Of a stretch of 64,000 bases of DNA, positions 8,335 through 16,289 are shown one piece after another (positions within the stretch are counted from its first letter, which is position 1; each line of letters begins with the position of its first letter). This stretch comes from Streptomyces marianii. Lineage in GTDB: Bacteria > Actinomycetota > Actinomycetes > Streptomycetales > Streptomycetaceae. The DNA is taken from contig NZ_VAWE01000001.1 of the NCBI RefSeq assembly GCF_005795905.1, positions 6,003,001 through 6,067,000 of the forward strand, written 5' to 3'. Below the pieces are notes generated by a model. It made no database searches and was not told where the DNA came from. It saw nothing but the letters and a program-made list of their open reading frames with translations. The position numbers were made by a program, and so were the translations under genes.

Positions 8335-8829
8335 CTACGAACGCTCCTCTCGGCCCGGCAGGGCCAGTACAGTTCGCTGCTTTCCCTGCTGGCTCGCCGA
8401 CAGCAGGCCGGCTGCTTCGAGCTTGTCGAGCGCTTTGGCCACCGTTGGGCGTGAGACACTGAACCGTGTAGCCAGGGTGCTTGTGCTGGGGAACCTGTCT
8501 CCCACGTTCAGGTTGTCCGAACGAATCACCTCAGCGACCAGCTCGGCCAGCGGACGGCGGTCCCGGTCCTGCCCCGGACGAACGACGCGCCACCGCCCTC
8601 CCGGCACTCGCTCGGCACGCCCCTCCCTCTCAAGCACGCCAAAGACGCGCAGCGCGACGCCGCGTGAGACGCCATGCTCGCGCATGAGCTCCACAGCTGA
8701 CGGCAGCTCGGCCATCTCTGGCTTGGCGTCGATCTCCGCCTTCACTACATCGGCGATCTTGAGGAAGGTTCCGCGAGGGCTGGCCTCCTGCGACACGCGC
8801 TCTCCCTTCTCGTGCTCGTCGTCACGCAC
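8335..8829 (-). CDS. GntR-family regulator with two winged-helix parts
   Basis: 164 residues. There are two winged-helix-like modules: residues about 20-70 (PSAVELMREHGVSRGVALRVFGVLEREG) and 85-155 (FPSTSTLATRFSVSRPTVAKALDKLEAAGLL), the second with the classic GntR recognition helix. There is no large effector domain. KorSA-like GntR repressors keep AICEs such as pSAM2 integrated; this one is a likely functional equivalent. Its stop is adjacent to the HD gene start, so both share one transcript. A GTG start 11 codons in is an alternative. Confidence 0.8.
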   Translation of the reverse strand: MRDDEHEKGERVSQEASPRGTFLKIADVVKAEIDAKPEMAELPSAVELMREHGVSRGVALRVFGVLEREGRAERVPGGRWRVVRPGQDRDRRPLAELVAEVIRSDNLNVGDRFPSTSTLATRFSVSRPTVAKALDKLEAAGLLSASQQGKQRTVLALPGREERS

Positions 8830-9272
8830 AAGCGTGCCATGGCATCCTCCCGTGCCTGGTCAGGCGTGCCTGGTTCGAGAGCTATGGCGGCGCAACTTTC
8901 CCTGCCGCCTCAAGGCCCGCGCACGGCGCGGGCACGCGCGCGGAGGCGGCGCGCTGCGTGCATGCAGGCGGGGAGGGAAAGCACGCTGTCGCTGGGGCGG
9001 TCGGCGCACGCCATCCTTGGTTAACGTACAGCGGCGCTTACGCCCCTTTGCCAGACAGCACAGGTCAGGATGGATGCCCCCTACCGCTGCCAACATGCAG
9101 TTCCCTACAGTCACACAGCACGTCCACGACAGAGCCACTGTCAGTGGTGGGCACTAGTCTTAGCTGTATCAAGTCCGCGGACCAGTGCAGCTGCCTGTGC
9201 GAGTACAAGGACTCTGCCACACTGGGTAGTAGATGTGGACGGCCGAGACTGAAGGACACGGCGGAAGGGGTG
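8830..9272. other. Intergenic region, no gene seen
   Basis: 443 bp between the divergent GntR and ImmA-like genes. The left half is extremely GC-rich (around 8920-8990); the right half becomes AT-richer, where the codon use of the cargo changes. Promoters for both flanking genes should be here, but I do not see clear -35/-10 pairs. Confidence 0.4.
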
Positions 9273-10445
9273 ATGATGGCAGCAACCAGCACGCGCGAAG
9301 AGCGTTTCAAGCACACCCTTAATACGCTAGTCACGCGTGAAGGCGTTACACCGGAAACCCTGCTTGACCTGCTGGGGTCCAAGGAATCATATACTGCGTT
9401 GACTTCTGGTTCCCGCCTTCCTTCCGCATACGAAGCAACTTTGTTGAGCGCCTTTTTCAGAGTGGCTCCCGGCTTGCTACTCCAAGGCGACGAACCATCA
9501 ATGGGAGTAAGCCTACGGCTTGGAACCGTTGAGGGAATTCACGACGTTAGCGATGTCGTTTCTCACGCTACTCAATTGCTGGCTACGGATCGTCTGACAC
9601 GCGACTGGGGTTGCGCTCAGCCCATCATAGACGTGGCAAGCTTCGCCCCATCGAAGGTTTGGCATGACCGTTACGCCGGCGAGAGAACTGCCGCGCGCCT
9701 GAGGGCCTACCTAGACTTCAGCGAGACTGAGCCAGTAGAGGACCTAACGGGTCTAGTTGAGAGCCTCGGCGTCCCGGTCGAGTACAGGAAACTACCAGAC
9801 CAGGTCCATGGGATCTCAATCCCCGAAAAATGGGGAGACCAAGTTTCCTGGGTCGTAGTAATCAACTCAAATGACGTTTGGTCGAGACAACGTTTCACGT
9901 TGGCTCACGAACTTTGTCACGTCCTGCAGAATGATCCCGGCCAAGTGATCGTCGATCGCGCAAAAATGCAAGACCTGCGCCCCGAAAGGATTGCAAACTC
10001 CTTTGCGCGGCACTTCCTGCTGCCAGAAGAAGCGCTTTTGGGGAAACTGGAGCAGTGCGGAGCAATTTCGACCAAGGCCCAAGCGGCTGCACTAATTGCG
10101 GACATTGTTCTGACTTACGGGGTGAGCCGCGACGCCGCGATGATTGCGCTTAGTGAAGCCGCAGAAGACGTCTTCGAAACATCGCTCATGAGGTTTTGTC
10201 AGACAGCTAAAGTCGGCGACCTGATGCGCCTTTCGGGAAATTCCACCGTGTGGGATGAGTTGAATTCAACCCGAGGGCAGAACTTCCCCTCGGAGCGGCT
10301 ATCCCAACAGGTCCTCGATGCTTACGCTGAGCAACTCGTAAGTCTGCAAGCTGTTGCAGACGTCATCGCTGATGGTTCTGTCGAGGACGCTCGCTTGCAG
10401 CTGAGCGAGGCCGGGTGGGATATGAAACAGCGAGTGATCGGTTAA
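9273..10445 (+). CDS. ImmA/IrrE-family metallo-endopeptidase (390 aa)
   Basis: The start at 9273 (or the next ATG at 9276) is placed by GGAAGGGG a few bases upstream. Residues 1-70 look like a helix-turn-helix-type helical region (VTPETLLDLLGSKESYTAL). The zinc protease motif HELCH is at 212-216 within FTLAHELCHVLQND, and a downstream glutamate in ERIANSFARHFLLP completes the usual ImmA pattern. ImmA proteases cleave repressors or antitoxins to trigger element excision or toxin release. The gene is distinctly AT-richer than the AICE core, a sign of separate origin. It converges with the PIN-like gene, with stops about 5 bp apart. Confidence 0.85.
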   Translation: MMAATSTREERFKHTLNTLVTREGVTPETLLDLLGSKESYTALTSGSRLPSAYEATLLSAFFRVAPGLLLQGDEPSMGVSLRLGTVEGIHDVSDVVSHATQLLATDRLTRDWGCAQPIIDVASFAPSKVWHDRYAGERTAARLRAYLDFSETEPVEDLTGLVESLGVPVEYRKLPDQVHGISIPEKWGDQVSWVVVINSNDVWSRQRFTLAHELCHVLQNDPGQVIVDRAKMQDLRPERIANSFARHFLLPEEALLGKLEQCGAISTKAQAAALIADIVLTYGVSRDAAMIALSEAAEDVFETSLMRFCQTAKVGDLMRLSGNSTVWDELNSTRGQNFPSERLSQQVLDAYAEQLVSLQAVADVIADGSVEDARLQLSEAGWDMKQRVIG

Positions 10446-10450
10446 CCTGG

Positions 10451-11254
10451 TCAACCGCAGAGTCGGCATGTATCGCCGTGCTTCAAGCAGCGGAAAGCAC
10501 TTGCGGCAGTCGGCTGACGATACGCAGGGACGGTAGCGAACGTCCGTGTCACCTCGTTGAAGCTGTTGAACAGATCTGCAGCGTCCACCGGATCAGCTTC
10601 GCACCCGAGCTCGGCCAGGAGCTGCCCGAGATCCTTGCAGGGGATGCCGTAGCTCTCCGCGACTGTGATCGCGCCACCGTCATTCGTAAGGAGCACGGTC
10701 TTGCCCCCGAGCTCTACGATTCGCGCGGCACAGACAATGCTGTGTGTCTCCCCGGCATGCTTGTGCGCAGAGGCCACAGCATCCGTGGTCCTGCCGGCAC
10801 GTTCAGCTGCGGCAGCATCGATTCCTCGCAACTTCCTTAGCACCTGGTCGAGTTTGTCGAACGTGTCGAACGTGTCCGACCCAGTCGGAAGGGGGCATTC
10901 CGCGATCCGTCCATCATTGAGGTATCGGACGACGGTATCGGCACCGCTGCACAGCAATCGCGTCTGGGGCGTACGCTGCGCTTCGGATGTCCCCGAGAGC
11001 CGCCTGATCTCCGCGGCAACTGCCTGAGTTACCACGAGAGATGCCCCGTAGAGATCCAAGATCTTGTCGAGCAGGACTGGCCTGCGCGCGAGCGCGCAGA
11101 GCAGCCCGGTGTCTGCCCATGCCCGGTACACATCCACATGGTGCCGCGGCAGAGCAGGGGAAGTTGAGGTGCGGATACGTGCTTGCGTCCTCGGCTGGAG
11201 GCTTGGCCGCCGAAGGGCCATCCCCTTCGGAGAGGGGCGCTCCAGATCGTCCAA
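10451..11254 (-). CDS. PIN-like domain nuclease, putative toxin
   Basis: Up to 267 residues from a TTG start at 11254 with GGAGG 5 nt upstream; a shorter start at 11221 or near 11137 is possible because the PIN core begins around residue 45. Acidic PIN residues are placed at D48 (ADTGLLCAL), E82 (AVAAEI), E169 (AGETHSI) and D192 (LLTNDGGAI), the spacing of PIN RNases. About 45 residues of unusual cysteine-containing tail (CLKHGDTCRLCG) follow. It is last in the leftward run CoiA-like, Cas4-like, PIN, and convergent with the ImmA protease. Confidence 0.6.
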   Translation of the reverse strand: MDDLERPSPKGMALRRPSLQPRTQARIRTSTSPALPRHHVDVYRAWADTGLLCALARRPVLLDKILDLYGASLVVTQAVAAEIRRLSGTSEAQRTPQTRLLCSGADTVVRYLNDGRIAECPLPTGSDTFDTFDKLDQVLRKLRGIDAAAAERAGRTTDAVASAHKHAGETHSIVCAARIVELGGKTVLLTNDGGAITVAESYGIPCKDLGQLLAELGCEADPVDAADLFNSFNEVTRTFATVPAYRQPTAASAFRCLKHGDTCRLCG

Positions 11255-11378
11255 CTCCCCCTCCGGCGACTTCTGATGTGCGCCGACGAGGTGTCAGAGC
11301 ATCGTTCCTAGGGTAGCCGCCGCACCGAGTGGATGCACATGCCTCCGGCTTACCAGAAGCTCTGAACGGCTGAAGGAG

Positions 11379-12974
11379 TCACGGGAGGCGAAACTGGTCA
11401 TCATCGGCCTCGTCCGCGTTCGCATCGGGACACCAACCGCGGACGGGACACCGCCGGCAGTGCTCGCCGGGAGCGCTATTCCAGGTCGTATCCCGGTGCC
11501 ACTTCTTGGCGCGCAGGCGCACTTCAGCCTTTGCCATGCGCAGTAGTCGAGCATCGCCAAGGTCCCAGGAGAAGACACGACTATCCTCTGAAGTCAGAAC
11601 TTCCAGCTCAAGCCGCGCTTTGTCGCTCTTGTAGGGACCCCGGTACCCACTACCGATCAGATTAAGAAGCCAAGGTACCGCGAAGAACCTGTCAAAAGCT
11701 TCTTGTGTATTCCCTGGAAGACTCAAGGTAGTCGTCTTGGTTTCTCTGATCACGAAGGTGTCATCAGAATCCACATACAGCAAGTCAGGCTTGCTGACAA
11801 CTACAACATCCGCTTGGGCGTCATATCCGTATACCGATACCTCGCTCCCGATTACCCGGGCCCCTTCTCTAAGTGGGCATATAACGGCATGCTGCGTAAC
11901 ATATTCACGAGAGTCCAGGTAATCGCCTTCATCGAGATCAGGAGGAAAATTACTGTCAATGGCATCGAGATCACTTGGATCGCACCCGTAGCTGCTCATA
12001 TGAGCTTTAGCTAGCCACTCATGGATGACTCTGCCCCGCCTTGAGGAAGGTGGTGCATTCGATTCCGGCGGCAAGTTATTCGAAATCAAGTAGCATTGGG
12101 CAGGGCATTTTTCGTAGACCTCCAAGTCGCGCGCGCTGACTGACCGGGTAGCCAGACCTTTACGGGACTGTCCGAGAAACCCGTCTAGCTTCTCCAAAGA
12201 GGTGCAGCACCCTGCAATTTTGCATCCTCCGCAGCTATTTCCAGGAGTTGGCTTATTCGACGTGGCGATCTTTCTCGCTATAGGAAATACTTTGGCTGCA
12301 TACAGCGACTCTGCCATTGAAGGGCTGCCGTCGAATAGGGTCTCCATGGACCCGTCAATCAGGCCGACTTCTACAACGCGAATCCGCTCCAAATTCCCTC
12401 GAGGTCGAAACAGCCCCGCGATGTGCGCCGCCGTGATCGCCCAGGTCTCGGTATCCTTTGCCGCTGGGCGAGCTTGGCCGAAACGGAGCTTACGAACTTC
12501 TCGGACACCAGATTCGCTGTCGTATACGGGCGCCCAGACCGTCAGCTGATTTGACGGGAAGCTGGTGTCTGGGACCACCATTGGGTCACACACTCGGAGT
12601 CTGAGAGTCCCCAGTTCAGATTCTGATGTTTCATGGCAGTTGAGATAATTCTCAATAGCTCGGACTATGTAGTTTCTGTCTCCGGCGTGCAACTGATACT
12701 GGGATAGCTCGATCTGCACCGCCCTATTAAGCGATTCCCAGTCGGAGGATCTCAGAACATCGTGCAGCCTCAGGCTTACGTCGCGGACAATGCCGAGGAC
12801 AAATGTCTGTGCGTCGTCCCGTCTGCGCACCCAGTCTGTTGGTTTGAGCTTGGGACGCACCTTCAGCGCTCCATGCAAGCCACATCCATGAGGCAGCCTT
12901 TGCACATCCGACGCACTCACGCGAAGTAGGTCCGACTGCCCGCTGTACCTCGGCCCCACACCCGGCGCTGCCAT
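11379..12974 (-). CDS. PD-(D/E)XK nuclease with two cysteine clusters (Cas4/AddB-like)
   Basis: 531 residues from the ATG at 12974, which has AGGGGG just upstream; the in-frame extension to 13091 looks non-coding. The C-terminal half (about 280-515) is a Cas4/AddB-like nuclease: C290 (EKCPAQCYL), RG...H318 (RRGRVIHEW), D397 (KPDLLYVD), E411-T-K413, and C506, C509, C515, which should bind a 4Fe-4S cluster. The N-terminal half repeats the layout in degenerate form: RVSASDVQRL...C31, KLRFG, and C248, C251, C256. Such enzymes process DNA ends. AT-richer than the core; in line with the CoiA-like gene upstream and the PIN gene downstream. Confidence 0.75.
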   Translation of the reverse strand: MAAPGVGPRYSGQSDLLRVSASDVQRLPHGCGLHGALKVRPKLKPTDWVRRRDDAQTFVLGIVRDVSLRLHDVLRSSDWESLNRAVQIELSQYQLHAGDRNYIVRAIENYLNCHETSESELGTLRLRVCDPMVVPDTSFPSNQLTVWAPVYDSESGVREVRKLRFGQARPAAKDTETWAITAAHIAGLFRPRGNLERIRVVEVGLIDGSMETLFDGSPSMAESLYAAKVFPIARKIATSNKPTPGNSCGGCKIAGCCTSLEKLDGFLGQSRKGLATRSVSARDLEVYEKCPAQCYLISNNLPPESNAPPSSRRGRVIHEWLAKAHMSSYGCDPSDLDAIDSNFPPDLDEGDYLDSREYVTQHAVICPLREGARVIGSEVSVYGYDAQADVVVVSKPDLLYVDSDDTFVIRETKTTTLSLPGNTQEAFDRFFAVPWLLNLIGSGYRGPYKSDKARLELEVLTSEDSRVFSWDLGDARLLRMAKAEVRLRAKKWHRDTTWNSAPGEHCRRCPVRGWCPDANADEADDDQFRLP

Positions 12975-13105
12975 CCCGCCCCCTAGCTGCGCAACGTCAC
13001 GATGAATGTCACAGAGTACGCAAGTATGGCAGGAAGGGAGCCCTGTCAGCCTCCGGGCCAGGGTGCGGGAGTTGGGCAGAAGCCCCCTCACCTCCCCGGG
13101 TCGAC

Positions 13106-14305
13106 TCAGCCTGCTGCTTTCTCCTTGCAGACCTTGTGGCTGGGTCTCCCGTGGTCATCTACCAGGCTCGCTGGTTTGCCGCAGTACTGGCATGGCTGAG
13201 GCTGCGGAAGCCAGTGCGACTTGGCGCTCCAGTCCAGCAGGGCAGGGGCTGCACCCACCGGCTTCTGGGGTTGGTATGTCCGTTGCGTAGGGATAGTTAC
13301 CGCGGAAGCGTCGAGCCGCTGCCCCCGGTCAAACACCTCGCGCTGCGGCGATCGATGGTCGCTCTTCTGCCCATACCGGCAGATGCGCTCCATCTCCTGC
13401 TCGCTGATGGAGGACGGGACGGCCCGCCGCTTGTTCCCCTGCATCAGGTCGTCCTCGGTAGGCAGCCCGCCGACACTTGCCGCGTAGAGGTCCCGGTCAG
13501 CCGGCCTGGTCCAAAATCGGTTCATCCAGCGGCTCTGCGGAACGATGACTGGTACCCAGTCCCCGGCAGCTGAACCGCGGACCAAGTCGTCCAGAGTCGG
13601 GTTATAGACCTCCCAAATGCCGTGGAAGTTGCTGCACTTGCCGGTCCTCTTCACCGGGCAGGGGCCTGGAACGCGGGAGCAGTGCAGCATCTCGAGAATG
13701 CGCACGCCACCAGCTACGCGGATCTCGTGTCCGGCTCTGATCTCCTGCCACGGACGGGGAACGATCAAGGACCATGGTGCGCCGCGCAGTACCTCGGACA
13801 GCTTCTTTGCCGACGTCGTCCAAGAGGGGACGAGACCGTCCCGACGGGCGAGCGCTGCGCGTTGTCTCACCGCGGGTTCGGAGATGTTCGATACCTGGAT
13901 CTCCCATCCGACGGCGACATCCCCGATAACGGTGACATCGGTGCGTCGGGCACCGTCGTTGGCGCGGTCTTCGGTGACGACGCGGAACCCTTCCCGATCG
14001 CCCGTCGTGGCGATGCGCTCCTTCAGGGCCTTGTGCTCATCGCTCTCTGACTTGGCGGGATGCTTTCCGACGGACGAGTTGAAGTGCACGGCCTCTCGCT
14101 GCCCGCGCCGGATACGTAGGAACATCCACTCGGGGCAGTGAGGGCGCTCTTCGCGGCATTCCAGGCATTGCAGCCCACGCTGCCCTACCGGCCGCCTGTC
14201 TCTGCAGAGCACCTCCCACAGATCGGGCATCTCGGGGTGCCCGAGGTCCTCAAGCGTGAGGTCAATCTCGATTCCCAGTTCTACGTGCCAGACGCCGTTC
14301 GCCAC
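13106..14305 (-). CDS. CoiA-like PD-(D/E)XK nuclease with zinc fingers (399 aa)
   Basis: GTG start at 14305 with GGGGGA 6 nt upstream. After an N-terminal segment with CLECREERPHC, a CoiA-type nuclease core is visible: ESDEHKALKE (E87, H91, K92), then RRTDVTVIG (D123), then WEIQVSNI (E135-x-Q137), the CoiA variant of the PD-(D/E)XK fold. A C-terminal zinc ribbon (CQYCGKP...HKVC) closes the protein. CoiA relatives are known from competence and from defence neighbourhoods. It is first of the leftward three-gene cargo run, and its start is about 480 bp from the att site. Confidence 0.75.
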   Translation of the reverse strand: MANGVWHVELGIEIDLTLEDLGHPEMPDLWEVLCRDRRPVGQRGLQCLECREERPHCPEWMFLRIRRGQREAVHFNSSVGKHPAKSESDEHKALKERIATTGDREGFRVVTEDRANDGARRTDVTVIGDVAVGWEIQVSNISEPAVRQRAALARRDGLVPSWTTSAKKLSEVLRGAPWSLIVPRPWQEIRAGHEIRVAGGVRILEMLHCSRVPGPCPVKRTGKCSNFHGIWEVYNPTLDDLVRGSAAGDWVPVIVPQSRWMNRFWTRPADRDLYAASVGGLPTEDDLMQGNKRRAVPSSISEQEMERICRYGQKSDHRSPQREVFDRGQRLDASAVTIPTQRTYQPQKPVGAAPALLDWSAKSHWLPQPQPCQYCGKPASLVDDHGRPSHKVCKEKAAG

Positions 14306-14782
14306 AGATGTCCCCCACCCGATAGCAATGCGAGGAAGGTGCTGTTCTCAAGGTAGGGCCCACCACTGACACAGGGCAGAGCTCGGCCCGGCCGCCGTGT
14401 GGTCGTCTTCACCGCTTGCTGCCGCCCTCACGTCAGCCAATGTCGTCGATGTGCGCCGTCCGCGTACACCCAGCAGATCCAGCAGGCTTCCTCCCTGACT
14501 CCACGCAGGTCTCTTGAAAGGGGGACTTTGGCTGGCCAGCAGCGCGGTACTGCACGCCGCAACCGGGCCCGCCCGGTAGCGTCGAGCTGGCACACGTTGT
14601 CGCTGCTCAGAGCAAGCTGCGCTCGGAAGGCGCAGTGATGCCCGTACTCAGGTTGTTGCTGGAGGTGACGGCAGTACCTGACGGCAACGCAGACGCACGA
14701 GGACACCCGTCAGTACTCGTTCGCGCATTGGTCGTGCCGCGGGGGTGAGACCGGCCGCAGATGCGTGAGTCGGCCGGTCGAA
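14306..14782. other. Right-end sequence of element A, no gene seen
   Basis: 477 bp between the CoiA-like gene and the att repeat. Several short frames are open on both strands but none has a ribosome site with credible codon use. It may carry the integrase arm-binding sites of element A's right end. Confidence 0.4.
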
Positions 14783-14828
14783 CTTACAAAGCAGATGTCG
14801 GCGGTTCGAAACCGTCCGCGCCCACCAG
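14783..14828 (+). repeat. Attachment site (att): tRNA-Val(UAC) 3' half, copy 1
   Basis: 46 bp identical to 30072-30117. Folded as a tRNA it begins at position 32 of the anticodon loop (CTTACAA, inferred anticodon UAC) and contains the 3' anticodon stem AGCAG, a 5-nt variable loop, a T-arm (GGCGG, TTCGAAA, CCGTC), the acceptor strand CGCGCCC, the discriminator A and an encoded CCA. The sequence to the left cannot form the 5' half, so this is an att copy and not a tRNA gene. It is the junction between elements A and B. Confidence 0.88.
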
Positions 14829-14843
14829 TGCAGAGGCACAACA

Positions 14844-14884
14844 AAGGCCCAGGTCATCCGGCGGATTCCGGAAGCCTGGGCCTT
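14844..14884. terminator. Hairpin terminator after integrase / tRNA
   Basis: Arms AAGGCCCAGG (14844-14853) and CCTGGGCCTT (14875-14884) are perfect 10-bp complements, with a small CCGG pair inside the loop. It lies just past the att site and just past the integrase stop at 14930, so it can stop transcription from the tRNA side and from int. Confidence 0.65.
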
Positions 14885-14929
14885 GTCCGTTCCCCAGCCG
14901 CGGAGGCGGTACGGGGGGCGCCGTGCCAG

Positions 14930-16066
14930 TCACGTGCCAGATGGCTCGTCGGACTCTGCCGGCCGCACCTTCCTGATCTGCTCGTCGACGTGCGCGGCGA
15001 TGACGTGGTCACGGCCGTTCACCAAGTGCTGATAGATCAGCGCGGCCCGCACCGAGGAGTGCCCCATCCGCTGCATCAGCTCGCGCGTCGTGGCACCACC
15101 GGTCGCGGCGAGAGTGTTCCCGGTGTGGCGCAGATCGTGGAAGTGCACGTCCCCCAGCCCGGTCGTCTTCAGGGCCCGCAGCCACAGGCGGCGGAAGTTG
15201 TTCCGGCGGAGCTGGCCGCCCCGCTCCCCGGTGAACACCGACCCGGTACGGCCGGGCTCGGCGTACGCGGCGAGATGCGCGGTCAGCTCCGCGGTCAGCG
15301 AGGCCGGGAAGGCCACGGTGCGCACGCCGGCCGCGCTCTTGGGCGTCTTCACCACGATGCCATCCGTCCGCGTCTCCGCCAGTGCACGCCGCACGGCGAC
15401 GGTTCGCCGCTCGAGGTCGACGTCGTGGCGCTGGAGTGCGGCCAGCTCACCGAAGCGCAGGCCGGTGAACGCCGCCAGGAGGATGAGCACCCGAAAGCGC
15501 GGCGGCACGGAATCGGCGAGCCGGAAGACCTCGGAGACCTCGAGGAAGGGTCGTTCCGCTGTCTTGGCCGCCCCCGCGCCCTTGATGCGGCACGGGTTGC
15601 GCTGGATCAGCTCGTCGTCGACGGCGGTGTTCATGATGGCCCGGAGGACCTGATACGCCTTGACGACCGTCGGCTCACCCACACCGGATTCCAGCAGCCC
15701 GGCACGCCAGCGCCGGATCTGCGGTGTGGTGATCTCGCTCAGCACCACGTTCGCGAACGTCGGCAGGATGTGGAGCCGCAGCGCACTGCCGTTGCGCTCA
15801 CGGGTGGTCGCGGCGTAGTCGCGCTCCTTGAACCAGGCGTCGGCGTAGACCCCGAAGAGAACCTTGTCGTCCGGGTTCTTCCATCGTCCGTCGATGATCT
15901 CCGCTTCCTTGCGGACGAGCCACCGGTCGGCATCGGTCTGAGACGGGAACGTCTCGGGCGCCGAACGCGTCAGCCCGTCCGGCCCCTGGTAGCGCGCCTG
16001 GAAGCGTCCCGACGGCAGCTTGCGCACCGCACCGAAGCGGCGCCGCTTGCCCTTGCTGTTCGCCAT
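14930..16066 (-). CDS. int: Tyrosine site-specific integrase
   Basis: 378 residues. The N-terminal arm-binding and core-binding regions (about 10-155) precede the catalytic domain, with R204 (TGLRFGEL), H310-x-x-R313 (HDLRHTGNT), H336 (GHSS) and Y345 (IYQHL), the complete set for an active tyrosine recombinase. It recombines the tRNA-Val att site for integration and, with Xis, excision. The ATG overlaps the xis stop (TGATG), so the two are co-translated. Its 3' end points at the left att site, as in pSAM2-like elements. Confidence 0.95.
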   Translation of the reverse strand: MANSKGKRRRFGAVRKLPSGRFQARYQGPDGLTRSAPETFPSQTDADRWLVRKEAEIIDGRWKNPDDKVLFGVYADAWFKERDYAATTRERNGSALRLHILPTFANVVLSEITTPQIRRWRAGLLESGVGEPTVVKAYQVLRAIMNTAVDDELIQRNPCRIKGAGAAKTAERPFLEVSEVFRLADSVPPRFRVLILLAAFTGLRFGELAALQRHDVDLERRTVAVRRALAETRTDGIVVKTPKSAAGVRTVAFPASLTAELTAHLAAYAEPGRTGSVFTGERGGQLRRNNFRRLWLRALKTTGLGDVHFHDLRHTGNTLAATGGATTRELMQRMGHSSVRAALIYQHLVNGRDHVIAAHVDEQIRKVRPAESDEPSGT

Positions 16067-16275
16067 CAGGCCACCGCCCCGAACCGGCGGCGGACGGTGA
16101 CCGGCTGGACGGTGTTGGCAGCCACGTACTCGTCCAAAGCCCGCTCGGGGATACGGACATGCCGCCCCACCCTGACGAACACGATGCGGCGCTCGGCAAT
16201 GAGCCGCCGTGGGAAGCGGACCGTGGTCCCGAGACGCTCGGCCACCTCGTCCACCGTGAGTAGCTGGTCGGTCAT
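16066..16275 (-). CDS. xis: Excisionase (Xis), MerR-like DNA-binding protein
   Basis: 69 residues with a winged helix: LLTVDEVAERLGTTVRFPRRLIAE then VRVGRHVRIPERALDEYVA, the typical excisionase pattern. Xis bends att DNA so that Int favours excision. The tail (RRRF) is basic. It overlaps int by TGATG and follows rep at 14 bp, giving a rep-xis-int operon as in pSAM2. Confidence 0.9.
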   Translation of the reverse strand: MTDQLLTVDEVAERLGTTVRFPRRLIAERRIVFVRVGRHVRIPERALDEYVAANTVQPVTVRRRFGAVA

Positions 16276-16289
16276 GCGCAATCCCCTTC

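Larger units (their letters stand above)
1..14828. mobile_element. AICE element A, right part (left end outside window)
   Basis: Block of actinomycete conjugation genes (TraB translocase, DUF2637 membrane protein, RRQRL-type zinc protein, short coupled ORFs), followed by regulators and nuclease cargo, and closed on the right by a 46-bp tRNA 3'-half repeat at 14783-14828. No integrase, excisionase or rep gene lies inside the visible part. By analogy with element B, where int sits just right of its left att site, they are expected left of the window next to the intact tRNA gene. The left boundary cannot be placed. Confidence 0.8.

Noticed and set aside
14754..14828. Complete tRNA-Val gene at the first att copy
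   Set aside because: The 5' side does not pair with the acceptor or anticodon stems.
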